Assembly: GCF_900109495.1 (NCBI RefSeq)
Contig: NZ_FOAA01000011.1
Location: 1-64,000 of the forward strand
Direction of reading: 5' to 3'
DNA: 64,000 nucleotides
DNA from: Ectothiorhodospira marina
GTDB taxonomy: Bacteria; Pseudomonadota; Gammaproteobacteria; Ectothiorhodospirales; Ectothiorhodospiraceae
This document shows positions 17,197 through 25,758 of this stretch, piece by piece. A program made the position numbers and the translations under genes. Within the stretch, counting starts at the first letter, position 1; each line of letters begins with the position of its first letter. The notes under the pieces are model-generated. The model saw only the letters and a list, made by a program, of their open reading frames with translations. It did not search any database and was not told where the DNA came from.

Positions 17197-17742
17197 TTAC
17201 CACATCAGATCATCCGGGATCTCGTAACCGGCATAGGGGTCATCCTCATCCTTCGCCTTGTCCCGGGGCTCCGGGTCATTGCAAACCACCACCCGGGTGG
17301 CGTCACGTGCGGCGATCTTGTCGGCGCCTTCCCGGGTCACCACCTCGTAGCCATCTTCCAGGGTGACGATGGCCATGCGCCCGTTGCCCAGCCGATCCCG
17401 TTGCTCCGGAGTGACATGGAGATGTCGAATGGTCTTGCCGTGCTGGAAGTTGTATGGGATCTCACCGCCTTCCCGGTCCTGGCGGTGCGCATCAATCAAC
17501 TGCCGGATCTGCGCTTCCAGCGCCTTGCGTTCGGCGGCCTCCTTTTGCTGGCGGTTCAGTTCGCGGGAGCGTTCTGCCTCCCGGCGTCGGGCTTCCTCAG
17601 CGGCGCTGGGCTGAGCAGGTTCCGTCGTTGCCGCGCCCTTGCCCTTCTTTTTCTTCTTTGGCGAGGCATGCCGCGCTTGCTTGAGTTTTTTCTCATCCAC
17701 CAGCCCCGCTTTCAGGAGCTGTTCATGCAGGGAGTTGGCCAT
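17197..17742 (-). CDS. DUF2058 (YaiL-like) nucleoprotein
   Basis: This 181-residue protein matches DUF2058 along its length: MANSLHEQLLKAGLVDEKKL at the start, a lysine-rich stretch KKKKKGKG, a highly charged coiled-coil (about residues 50-95, ARRREAERSRELNRQQKE), then the conserved PYNFQHGKTIRHLHVT segment. The E. coli YaiL family is linked to nucleoid or polysome fractions, but no biochemical role is established. It is convergent with the glycosyltransferase gene 21 bases away. Confidence 0.88.
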   Translation of the reverse strand: MANSLHEQLLKAGLVDEKKLKQARHASPKKKKKGKGAATTEPAQPSAAEEARRREAERSRELNRQQKEAAERKALEAQIRQLIDAHRQDREGGEIPYNFQHGKTIRHLHVTPEQRDRLGNGRMAIVTLEDGYEVVTREGADKIAARDATRVVVCNDPEPRDKAKDEDDPYAGYEIPDDLMW

Positions 17743-17829
17743 GGGACTGTCCGCAGGTGTTGGCTGGAGAGGTTGGCGGTAGAAAGGGGCGCCATTCTAC
17801 GCCGTGGGCCCGAGCGGGGGCCAGTCCGG

Positions 17830-19854
17830 TCAATCCTTGGCTGGGGGATCGTCCGAGGTATGCCTGGGGGGCAGGAGGAGAGCGCGTGGGTCCTTGCGTA
17901 ATTCCCGCCCGTAGGCACGCATCAATTGGCGCAGATCTCCCAGGCGCACACCACGGGAGCGCAGGGCCACATACATGGCCAAGGCGAAACTCACCCACAG
18001 ATTCACTGCCCCGATCACCAGCACGAACAGGAAGTACATCCAAAAGGTCATGCCCTCCATGCCCTCAACGGATACCGTGTACCCCAGGTTGGCCGAGGCA
18101 AAGGCGACATGGCGGATATCCAGGGGCAGCCCCAGCAGAAGTCCGATGAACCCGGTCACCCCAAGCAGCACGCCAAAGAGGAAGTTGCCCATCAGCGCCC
18201 CGTAGTTCTTGTCCAGATAGTCAGCAATGCGATGACGCAATCCCATGGGCGTCACACGGGTCAGCAGGGGGTTGTCCCGCAGCCGGGCCCCCAGTTGCAG
18301 ATAGGCGCTGCGATTGTCGAAATAGCCCGCGATCAGCCCCGCCACGAACAGCCAGACCCCGGCGATGGCCGCATGGAACACGGCCAGGCCTGCCAGCGGG
18401 CGCAGTTCCAGCAGGTGATAGTGTGCCTGCTGCTCGTTCATGATGGGCTGGTTCAGCCAGGTCAGAGAGGCCCAGCCCACCAACAAGGCCACCGGCAGCG
18501 CCAGGCTCACATTACCCAGCACCGCCACGAACTGGGAACGACCTACCTGGATAAGCAGCCGGGCAATCTGCGCCTGGTTTGCTGCCCCCTTCTCGCCGGC
18601 CTCAATGGCAGCCGAGAGCCGGGCAGCCGTCATGGCGGGCTGCTTGGTGGCCACCGTGAAGTGCAGGATGTGAATCAACACAAAACCCAGGCCATAGTTA
18701 AGGCTCGCCCAGAAGGTCTCGACGCCAGGGGAGAGGCCCATCTGTAGGAGTTGAATCTTGATCAGTGCCATGAAGGCAATGATCAGTCCGGCGCCGGCGC
18801 CGGAACCCAGCATCTGCAGGTACTCACGTCGATCGCGGGTGATGTAGTGCTCACCGGTCTCGCCGGATTGCTCGGTGATGCTGCGCGACACCAGCTTGAT
18901 GTTGTCCTGCCACAGGGCTCCCAGGCTGCGCTGCCGAGCGTTTTGCACCACCATTTCCCTGAACAGTCGGGCCGCCGCACAGCGCCGGCAGGTATCGTCG
19001 TTGCGCTTGAGGATGTCCAGCAAATCACTGATGCGGGTGAGGGTCTGATCCAGGCGTTCCAGCAAATGGGTGAGACTCATGCTGCTGCCGTGGGTGACCG
19101 CGCGCTTGTGAAAGCGATCCACCTGATCCATGCACTGTTGCATCAGCACCCGGGCGTGTTCGTCGTTGTGGGGCTCCTGGTTTGGGTCTTCAAGCCACCG
19201 GGCGTAATCCCGTACATAGGCCGACAGTTCCCGTTCCAGGGCCACGAAGGGGGAGTTTCGTTCGGTGATGCCCGGGTCCAGGCGCAGCAGCTCCGGCTCC
19301 AGTTCCTCGGCTGCCACCCACAAGGCGAGCATCTCCAGCGAATAGAGCACCTGTTCCCTGGCGCGTGTCAGGGCCGGTCCGGTGGTGTCATCCAGGTCTA
19401 CCAGTGCATCCAGCAGCAGGATCCAGGCATCATCGGGTACTTGGGCCACCCAGGCTGGATCAGCGGGCCGGTGGAAGACCTGGGAGAGCACATCCCGCAG
19501 GTTGTCAGGATCGAGCGGTCGCGGGTTGATCCGATCATAAAAGCGCTGACCCAGCTCCCGCACGAATCCCCGTCGCGAGAACAGGCCAATTTCCGTGTAC
19601 AGGGAGAGGTGACGTGCCTCCGCCAGGGAGGTTTGCACATGATCGCGCAGGTGAGGGGCGGCAGGTTTGCCACCTTCCCGGTCCTGGCTTTTCTGGGCTC
19701 GATGTAGTTGATGGATGCGCGCCACCACGTCCTCGGCGGTCTCCGCGCTATCAGGCCGGAGCCAGTCCACCACCGTGCTCAACAGGGATACCAGGCCCGG
19801 ATGTTCTTCCGTGTTGAGGGTTTCAAGCAGCGTATCGAGGGATTGCCTGGGCAT
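17830..19854 (-). CDS. PF10136 'site-specific recombinase' membrane protein
   Basis: This 674-residue protein matches the Gcr/PF10136 family, whose name is a historic misannotation. The N-terminal 330 residues are soluble and helical, with a CRRCAAARLF motif and an EYLQMLGSGAGAGLII segment leading into membrane helices. The C-terminal half has about six transmembrane helices (LIIAFMALIKIQLLQMGLSP; IAGVWLFVAGLIAGYFDNRS; NFLFGVLLGVTGFIGLLLGL). No recombinase catalytic motif (Tyr or Ser type) is visible, so I would not assign DNA recombination. The ATG at 19854 was chosen over a GTG three codons earlier. Function unknown. Confidence 0.85.
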   Translation of the reverse strand: MPRQSLDTLLETLNTEEHPGLVSLLSTVVDWLRPDSAETAEDVVARIHQLHRAQKSQDREGGKPAAPHLRDHVQTSLAEARHLSLYTEIGLFSRRGFVRELGQRFYDRINPRPLDPDNLRDVLSQVFHRPADPAWVAQVPDDAWILLLDALVDLDDTTGPALTRAREQVLYSLEMLALWVAAEELEPELLRLDPGITERNSPFVALERELSAYVRDYARWLEDPNQEPHNDEHARVLMQQCMDQVDRFHKRAVTHGSSMSLTHLLERLDQTLTRISDLLDILKRNDDTCRRCAAARLFREMVVQNARQRSLGALWQDNIKLVSRSITEQSGETGEHYITRDRREYLQMLGSGAGAGLIIAFMALIKIQLLQMGLSPGVETFWASLNYGLGFVLIHILHFTVATKQPAMTAARLSAAIEAGEKGAANQAQIARLLIQVGRSQFVAVLGNVSLALPVALLVGWASLTWLNQPIMNEQQAHYHLLELRPLAGLAVFHAAIAGVWLFVAGLIAGYFDNRSAYLQLGARLRDNPLLTRVTPMGLRHRIADYLDKNYGALMGNFLFGVLLGVTGFIGLLLGLPLDIRHVAFASANLGYTVSVEGMEGMTFWMYFLFVLVIGAVNLWVSFALAMYVALRSRGVRLGDLRQLMRAYGRELRKDPRALLLPPRHTSDDPPAKD

Positions 19855-20012
19855 GGGTCCCACCCGTTAGGTCCGTTTCGTGGCGGCATGGATCGGCCGA
19901 CTGATGAGGGGATTGTTGCGGCACTGGAACCGAAAAGCCATACCCCATGCGCTGGAGTCGATCACGGGGCGGCCCTTATACTGCCGCCAGATCCACAATC
20001 AATGGAATACTC

Positions 20013-20924
20013 ATGTCTCGTCTCATGAAAGGATTTCTTGCACTGGCCCTGGGTGCCGTGTGCGGCATATCCATGGCGCAAGCGGGCAACCCGGTGGTGG
20101 TGTCCTCCAAGATTGATACCGAGGGTGCGGTGTTGGGACAGATCATCCTTCAGCGGCTTGAGGCGGGGGGGATCGAGGTCCGTGACCGGCTGCAACTGGG
20201 GGGCACGAGTATCGTGCGCGGTGCGTTGAATTCGGGGGATATCGATATCTATCCCGAGTACACGGGCAACGGTGCCTTCTTTTTCGATATGACCGATAGC
20301 GACGTATGGCATGACGCCGGCCAGGCCTACGCCACTGTGCGGGAGCGCGACGCAGAAAACGGATTGATCTGGCTGACCCCGGCTGATGCCAACAACACCT
20401 GGGCCATGAGTGTGCGTGGCGACCTGTCTCGGGCCCATGGGCTTGTCACTCTGGAAGATCTGTCCCGGTACCTGAATGATGGGGGGGAATTCAAATTTGC
20501 CGCCAGTGCCGAGTTTGTTGAGTCGGAGCAGGCGCTGCCTGCCTTCCAGTCGGCCTATGGTTTCACACTGCGCTCCGATCAACTGCTGGTGTTGTCCGGC
20601 GGCAATACCGCCGCCACGATGCGGGCGGCGGCCCGTCAGACCAGCGGGGTCAACGCCGCCATGACCTACGCGACCGATGGTGGCCTGCAGGCCCTGGACC
20701 TGGTGGTGCTGGAGGATACCCTGGGTGTGCAGCCTGTTTACCAGCCGGCACCGGTGGTGAGGCAGGCCGTTCTCGAGGCCTCTCCCGAGATTGCTGATCT
20801 GCTGGAGCCCGTGTTCCGAGCGCTGGACATGGAGACCCTGCAGCAACTCAACGGCCAGGTGGCTGTGCAGGGGCTGTCTCCCCAGCGGGTCGCAGCGGAT
20901 TTTCTCTCAGGCCTGAGCGAGTAG
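20013..20924 (+). CDS. Osmoprotectant ABC transporter substrate-binding protein (OsmF/YehZ-like)
   Basis: The ATG at 20013 gives a 303-residue protein with a signal peptide (FLALALGAVCGISMAQA) and an OpuAC/ProX-like fold. Typical features are VVVSSKIDTEGAVLGQIILQ, GGTSIVRGALNSGDIDIYPEYTG and PAPVVRQAVLEASPEIADLL. The PEYTG motif is shared by glycine betaine/choline binding proteins of the OsmF type. It is first in a four-gene operon with two permeases and an ATPase (gaps of 7, -4 and -8 bases), the YehZYXW layout. It probably binds glycine betaine or a related compatible solute in the periplasm; YehZ/OsmF proteins often bind with low affinity. Confidence 0.9.
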   Translation: MSRLMKGFLALALGAVCGISMAQAGNPVVVSSKIDTEGAVLGQIILQRLEAGGIEVRDRLQLGGTSIVRGALNSGDIDIYPEYTGNGAFFFDMTDSDVWHDAGQAYATVRERDAENGLIWLTPADANNTWAMSVRGDLSRAHGLVTLEDLSRYLNDGGEFKFAASAEFVESEQALPAFQSAYGFTLRSDQLLVLSGGNTAATMRAAARQTSGVNAAMTYATDGGLQALDLVVLEDTLGVQPVYQPAPVVRQAVLEASPEIADLLEPVFRALDMETLQQLNGQVAVQGLSPQRVAADFLSGLSE

Positions 20925-20931
20925 GTCAGCC

Positions 20932-22095
20932 ATGATCCGTGATGCCAGGCCCAATCGGGTCCTGGTCAGCCTGATGAGCCTGGGCCTGTTGGCCTGGCTG
21001 GGACTGGACGCCCTCAGCGTGGCGCCGAACCGGCTGGTGCAGGGGACCCCCCTGAATCCGGTTGAGGCCCTGGGGTGGTGGGTCACCCTGGTGGGTGCCC
21101 TGCCCATGGTCTGTGTGGTGTGGCTGGCCTGGCGTCCCACAGCCTTCAGACTGTGGGCCAGCCTTGGGGTGGTGGTGGGGCTGCTCATGGCCATGCCCTT
21201 GTGGTTGTCCGGTGCCGTCGTTGCCGTGCTGGATCCAGAGCTGCCCCAGGCGCGGGTGGGCATCGGGCCTGGTTTCTGGGTGTTGCTGTTCCTGTGGTTG
21301 CTGGTGCTGGTGGAGTTGCGGATCCGGCTGAGATTAAGGCGCGCGTGGGTGTGGGGCCTGCTGCTGTTCGTCCTTGTGGTCTGGGGGATTGCCCTGAGCC
21401 ATTGGCTTACACCGCTGGCACTGGTTCAGGAATACCAGGCCCGTAGCGATCAGTTTCTGGAGGCCGTGTCCTACCATGTGGCCCTGGTCGGGGCGGCGGT
21501 GGGGGCCAGTCTGGTGATTGGTCTGGGCATGGCGCTGACCATGCGTCGTTTCGATGGCCTGCGTCGCCTGGGCTTCGGGGTGCTGAACTTTCTGCAGACC
21601 ATTCCCAGCCTCGCACTGTTCGGGCTCCTGCTGGCGCCATTGGCTTGGCTGAGTCATCAGGTGCCCTGGCTGGGTGCTCTGGGTGTGAGTGGGATCGGCT
21701 GGGCACCCGCCTGGCTGGCCCTGGTGGCCTACAGTCTGCTGCCCATGGTGCGCAACACCTACGTGGCCCTGGAAGGGGTGGACCCGGGTGTGATCGAATC
21801 GGCCCGTGGCATGGGCATGAGCCGTTTGCAGGTCTTCTTCCAGGTGCGTCTGCCTCTGGCCTTACCGGTGATGCTGGAGGGGGTCCGCATCACCACTGTT
21901 CAGGCCATCGGCTTGACGGCCGTGGCGGCCCTTATCGGCGCCGGCGGGTTGGGCACCTTCATCTTCCAGGGGCTGGGGCAGGCGGCAATGGATCTGGTGT
22001 TGCTGGGGGCACTGCCCATAATCGCCATGGCGCTGATGGCGGATGCGTTGCTGGGTGCCCTGGCCGAACGACTGCGACGGCGGGAGGCCGCATGA
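20932..22095 (+). CDS. Osmoprotectant ABC transporter permease (YehY-like)
   Basis: This 387-residue permease has an N-terminal block of extra transmembrane helices (about residues 10-175), as in YehY, and a C-terminal BPD_transp_1 domain. The domain shows FLQTIPSLALFGLLLAPLAW, MVRNTYVALEGVDPGVIESA and the EAA loop ARGMGMSRLQVFFQVRLPLA that contacts the ATPase, then a glycine-rich ALIGAGGLGTFIFQGLGQ. Its stop overlaps the ATPase start by four bases. It forms the membrane channel with the second permease of the operon. Confidence 0.9.
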   Translation: MIRDARPNRVLVSLMSLGLLAWLGLDALSVAPNRLVQGTPLNPVEALGWWVTLVGALPMVCVVWLAWRPTAFRLWASLGVVVGLLMAMPLWLSGAVVAVLDPELPQARVGIGPGFWVLLFLWLLVLVELRIRLRLRRAWVWGLLLFVLVVWGIALSHWLTPLALVQEYQARSDQFLEAVSYHVALVGAAVGASLVIGLGMALTMRRFDGLRRLGFGVLNFLQTIPSLALFGLLLAPLAWLSHQVPWLGALGVSGIGWAPAWLALVAYSLLPMVRNTYVALEGVDPGVIESARGMGMSRLQVFFQVRLPLALPVMLEGVRITTVQAIGLTAVAALIGAGGLGTFIFQGLGQAAMDLVLLGALPIIAMALMADALLGALAERLRRREAA

Positions 22096-23033
22096 TCGAA
22101 CTCTTTGACGTGACCCGCCGGTTTGGCGACGAGACGGCGGTGGACCGCATCTCACTGCGGGTGGAGCGGGGTGAATTCTGTGTGCTGGTGGGCACGTCCG
22201 GCTGCGGCAAGTCCACCACTTTGCGCATGATCAACCGACTCATTGAGCACAGCGAGGGTGAGATCCATCTGGATGGTCAGCCGATCCGTGATTTCCCGGA
22301 GGATCAGTTGCGTCGTCGCATTGGCTATGCCATCCAGAGTACCGGATTGTTTCCCCACTGGACGGTAGCCCGGAACATCGGGTTGGTGCCCCGCCTGCTG
22401 CAGTGGTCCGGTTCACGGATTCAGGACCGGGTGGAGGCGCTGATGGCATTGCTGGGGTTGCCACCGGAATTTGCCCACAAGTACCCGCACCAATTGTCAG
22501 GCGGTCAGGCTCAGCGCGTGGGGGTGGCACGGGCCCTGGCGGCCGATCCGGATATTCTGCTGATGGACGAGCCCTTCGGGGCCCTGGACCCCATTACCCG
22601 CCAGACCCTGCAGGTGGAGTTACGCGATCTGCAGGATCGCTTGGACAAGACCATCGTCTTTGTCACTCACGACATGGACGAGGCCCTGGCGCTGGCCGAT
22701 CGTCTGGTGGTGATGCACGAGGGCCGTATCGTGCAGCAGGGCAGCCCTATCGAACTGCTGCGGGCGCCGGCGGATGATTTCGTGGCGTCCTTGCTGGGCG
22801 GTGACGATCGGGGACTCAAGGAAGCAGCCCTGGTCCGGGTGGGGGAGCGCATGCAGCCCATCACGCCGAAAGTTGGCGAGGCCCCGTGGGTGTCCCGGGA
22901 GGCCACGTTGAACCAGGCCCTGTCACTGATGTTGTGGCATCAAACTCGCCATCTGCTCGTGGTGGATGACGCTGACGCCCCCGTGGGACGACTCTCCCTG
23001 GATGCCCTGCTGCAAAAGGCACATCATGAGTGA
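22092..23033 (+). CDS. Osmoprotectant ABC transporter ATP-binding protein (YehX-like)
   Basis: The ATG at 22092, in an ATGA overlap with the permease stop, gives a 313-residue ATPase; the frame runs open further upstream but lies inside the permease. Walker A is GTSGCGKSTT, the Q-loop YAIQSTGLFPH, the ABC signature LSGGQAQRVGVARAL, Walker B ILLMDEPFGALD and the switch His in VFVTHDMDEA. A single CBS-like segment follows (VSREATLNQALSLMLWHQTR, LLVVDDADAPVGRLSLDAL). CBS domains in OpuA-type ATPases sense ionic strength, so this one may gate the transporter osmotically. Confidence 0.93.
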   Translation: MIELFDVTRRFGDETAVDRISLRVERGEFCVLVGTSGCGKSTTLRMINRLIEHSEGEIHLDGQPIRDFPEDQLRRRIGYAIQSTGLFPHWTVARNIGLVPRLLQWSGSRIQDRVEALMALLGLPPEFAHKYPHQLSGGQAQRVGVARALAADPDILLMDEPFGALDPITRQTLQVELRDLQDRLDKTIVFVTHDMDEALALADRLVVMHEGRIVQQGSPIELLRAPADDFVASLLGGDDRGLKEAALVRVGERMQPITPKVGEAPWVSREATLNQALSLMLWHQTRHLLVVDDADAPVGRLSLDALLQKAHHE

Positions 23034-23823
23034 AGCGGCCTTCAACGGTCCCGGTTCGGTCAACGGGCGTTCGCGCTGGCGTTTTGCCGTGCCACTGATC
23101 TGGCTGACTGCGCTGCTGCTGTTAGCGGTGGGCATGACAACCCTGGAACCGTTGTTTCGCCTGTTCGAGCCAGATCTTCGCCAGGTGATTTACGACCGTG
23201 AGCATTTTTGGGTTTTGCTGGGTGAGCATGTCTTGATGGTTGCGGTGGCTGCGCTTCTGGCCACCTGTGTGGGCGTGGCGGCAGCGGTGGCGGTCACGCG
23301 GGCGGCCGGGCGCGATTTCATGCCCATGGTGGCGCAGTTGGCCTCCATCGGTCAGACATTCCCACCCGTGGCAGTGCTGGCGCTGGCGGTGCCCGTGCTG
23401 GGTTTTGGCACGGTGCCGCTGATCGTGGCCCTGCTGCTGTATGGATTGCTGCCCATCGTGCGCAACACCCTGGCGGGTATCCAGGGCATTTCCGCTGAGG
23501 TGCTGGAGGCGGCTCGCGGCATGGGCATGACCCCAAGGCAGGTGTTGCTCCAGGTGGAGCTGCCGTTGGCGGCGCCGGTGATCCTGGCGGGTATCCGCAC
23601 CTCGGTGACCGTCAATGTGGCCACTGCGGCCCTGGGCGCGACCGTAGGGGCCAGTAACCTGGGCGATCCGATCATCTCCGGCATCGTCAACGGCAACACC
23701 GCCTACATCATCCAGGGGGCCGTCATGATCGGACTCCTGGCTCTCACTGTGGACAGCCTCTTCGAGCAGTTGCAGCCCGGGGTGCCGGGGCAGTCCAGCG
23801 GCGCTCAATCCGGCCAAGGATAG
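23026..23823 (+). CDS. Osmoprotectant ABC transporter permease (YehW-like)
   Basis: The ATG at 23026 overlaps the ATPase stop by eight bases and gives a 265-residue permease. It has an N-terminal helix (VPLIWLTALLLLAVGMTTL), a periplasmic loop, and a single BPD_transp_1 domain with IGQTFPPVAVLALAVPVLGF, LLPIVRNTLAGIQGISAEVL and the EAA loop ARGMGMTPRQVLLQVELPLA. A SNLGDPIISGIVNGNTAYII segment ends the domain. It pairs with the first permease. It is the last gene of the osmoprotectant operon. Confidence 0.9.
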   Translation: MSEAAFNGPGSVNGRSRWRFAVPLIWLTALLLLAVGMTTLEPLFRLFEPDLRQVIYDREHFWVLLGEHVLMVAVAALLATCVGVAAAVAVTRAAGRDFMPMVAQLASIGQTFPPVAVLALAVPVLGFGTVPLIVALLLYGLLPIVRNTLAGIQGISAEVLEAARGMGMTPRQVLLQVELPLAAPVILAGIRTSVTVNVATAALGATVGASNLGDPIISGIVNGNTAYIIQGAVMIGLLALTVDSLFEQLQPGVPGQSSGAQSGQG

Positions 23824-23867
23824 CGTCACAACACCTCTCAGCGCCCCCCCCCGGAGTGGACACCATC

Positions 23868-25250
23868 ATGATCGACGAGACAGTGGCGCAAGCCAATACC
23901 AAGCCACCCGAAACGACCCAGGCAGAGTTGCTCGCCCAAGTGGTCGAGCACCTTGACGCCGGACGCCGCGACGACATTGTCGAGCACCTGGAAGCCGCGC
24001 ATGCGGCAGAGGTCGCTGATCTGCTGGAATCACTTCCACCCGATCAGCGCAGCGGGTTGTGGGACGTGATTCCGGCCGAGCAGGAGGGCGAGATTCTCAG
24101 CCACCTGCGCGATGAGGCCCGTGCCAGCATCATCGAAGAGATGGATGACGTCGAGCTGGTGGCTGCAGCGCGGAGCATGGCGCCCGAGGATCTGGCCGAG
24201 GTCATCGAAGAACTCCCGGACGAGCGCCATACCGCGCTGCTGCAAACCCTCGATGGTGATCATCGTCAGCGGCTACAGGCGGTGCTGACCTTCGGTCAGA
24301 ACACGGCCGGGCGCCTGATGAGTACCGATGTATTGAGCGTTCGACCGGATGTTTCGGTGGCAGTCGTGTTGCGCTGGCTGCGTCGGCACCAGGTGTTGCC
24401 ACCGCATACCGATACCTTGATGGTCATCGATGAACAGGGACATTACCTGGCCACGTTGGGGGTCGACAGGCTGTTGACGAGTGATCCCCAGGCTATCGTG
24501 GGGCAACTCATGCGCCAGGACACGGTAGTCGTCCGCGCCGACATGAGCGAACACGAGGTCGCGGCGCTGTTCGAACGCCGCGACTTGATCTCGCTCCCCG
24601 TACTTGACCAGGAGGACCACCTGCTCGGACGCATCACGATCGATGATGTCGTCGATATCATCCGAGAAGAATCCGACAAGGTCCTGTTGAACAGGGCGGG
24701 CCTTGACGAAGATGAGGATCTGTTTGCCCCGGTGATGCCCAGTGCCAGACGGCGGGGCCTCTGGCTGGGTATCAACCTGATGACCGTGTTCCTGGCTGCG
24801 GCGGTGATCGGTCGCTTTGAAGCGGTACTCGACCAGATCGTCGCACTCGCCGTCTTGCTCCCGATTGTTGCGAGCATGGGCGGTATTGCCGGCAGCCAGA
24901 CCCTGACGCTGATGATCCGCGGACTTGCCCTCGATCAGATTGCCAACGCGAATGTCCGCTGGCTGATCGGCAAGGAGATTGCCGTCGGGGCGTTGAACGG
25001 CATTGCCTGGGCCGTGGTAGTCGCATTCGTTGCCTACCTGTGGTTTGGCAGTACCGGAATCTCGGTCACGATCGCCAGCGCCATGATCCTGAACCTGTTG
25101 ATTGCGGCCCTGGCCGGCGTATTGATACCGCTTGGACTGAAGCGGGTGGGCATCGACCCGGCGCTTTCCGGCGCGGTGATCCTGACCACCGTGACTGATA
25201 TTGTCGGCTTCCTCAGTTTCCTCGGGCTGGCAACAGTAATCCTGCTATAG
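23868..25250 (+). CDS. mgtE: MgtE magnesium channel/transporter
   Basis: This 460-residue protein has the full MgtE plan: an N-terminal superhelical MgtE_N domain (residues about 20-140, HLDAGRRDDIVEHLEAAHAA), two CBS domains (about 145-260, with LMSTDVLSVRPDVSVAVVL and LISLPVLDQEDHLLGRITID), a plug helix and a C-terminal membrane domain with five helices (GLWLGINLMTVFLAAAVIGR; VALAVLLPIVASMGGIAGSQ). The conserved ASMGGIAGSQTLTL pore motif is present. The CBS and N domains close the pore when cytosolic Mg2+ is high. The ATG at 23868 follows a GGAG; an in-frame GTG lies four codons earlier. Confidence 0.93.
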   Translation: MIDETVAQANTKPPETTQAELLAQVVEHLDAGRRDDIVEHLEAAHAAEVADLLESLPPDQRSGLWDVIPAEQEGEILSHLRDEARASIIEEMDDVELVAAARSMAPEDLAEVIEELPDERHTALLQTLDGDHRQRLQAVLTFGQNTAGRLMSTDVLSVRPDVSVAVVLRWLRRHQVLPPHTDTLMVIDEQGHYLATLGVDRLLTSDPQAIVGQLMRQDTVVVRADMSEHEVAALFERRDLISLPVLDQEDHLLGRITIDDVVDIIREESDKVLLNRAGLDEDEDLFAPVMPSARRRGLWLGINLMTVFLAAAVIGRFEAVLDQIVALAVLLPIVASMGGIAGSQTLTLMIRGLALDQIANANVRWLIGKEIAVGALNGIAWAVVVAFVAYLWFGSTGISVTIASAMILNLLIAALAGVLIPLGLKRVGIDPALSGAVILTTVTDIVGFLSFLGLATVILL

Positions 25251-25758
25251 CGGCTTTGCAGCACGTACTGGGTTCGTCATCAGCCATTGGCGTAACGCGA
25301 GTTCGTTGCAGTAAGCTGGGCCCGACATGTATGGCGTGCCAGAGCGGTGGATTACACCAGTACCTGGCGATGCGGATTGCACAGGCCGCCCTTCGGCTGG
25401 CGGGGGAATGCAGGACGCGGGGAATGTTCGGACAACGATTTCCATACCTTCCTTGCATCGGATGAACACCTCTATGCGGTGGGTGCGCTCGGTGTTTCGC
25501 TGCGCGACTGGATCAACGCGATGATCAAGCCCGGAAACCGGGCATGGGATAGTCTCGATGCGGGGCCACCTGCCTTGCAGTGAAGGCACGCACCTGGCCG
25601 AGATGAACACCGACGACGTGTTCGTGATCCGCACCCCTGGCGGAGGCGGATATGGCCGTTGCAGGCCAAGTGGCCGCTGAAATGATGGAGTATTGTGGCT
25701 TCAGGTCGTTTTGGAATGGAACCACGCGCAAATCCTGAGTTCACTGTTGGGGGGCGAG
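25251..25758. other. Gene-poor scar between mgtE and the GltS-like gene
   Basis: This stretch of about 510 bases has no intact gene. It ends with the tail of a hydantoinase B gene (25570-25680). Just before, about 25455-25583, is a short open stretch in another frame that reads DEHLYAVGALGVSLRDWINA and then GNRAWDSLDAGPPALQ with a stop. It looks protein-like but I do not recognise it. The region seems to be a deletion scar. Confidence 0.55.
25570..25680 (+). pseudogene. Hydantoinase B C-terminal fragment
   Basis: The frame ending at the TGA 25678-25680 reads DDVFVIRTPGGGGYGRCR. The TPGGGGYG motif close to the C-terminus is characteristic of the N-methylhydantoinase B / 5-oxoprolinase B family. 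Only about 37 codons remain of a protein that is normally over 500 residues, with no start codon or upstream homologous sequence, so it is a fossil. Confidence 0.5.

Noticed and set aside
17830-19854. 'Site-specific recombinase' considered as a mobile-element gene
   Set aside because: The PF10136 name is historic; the protein is a membrane protein without recombinase motifs and lies in ordinary chromosome.
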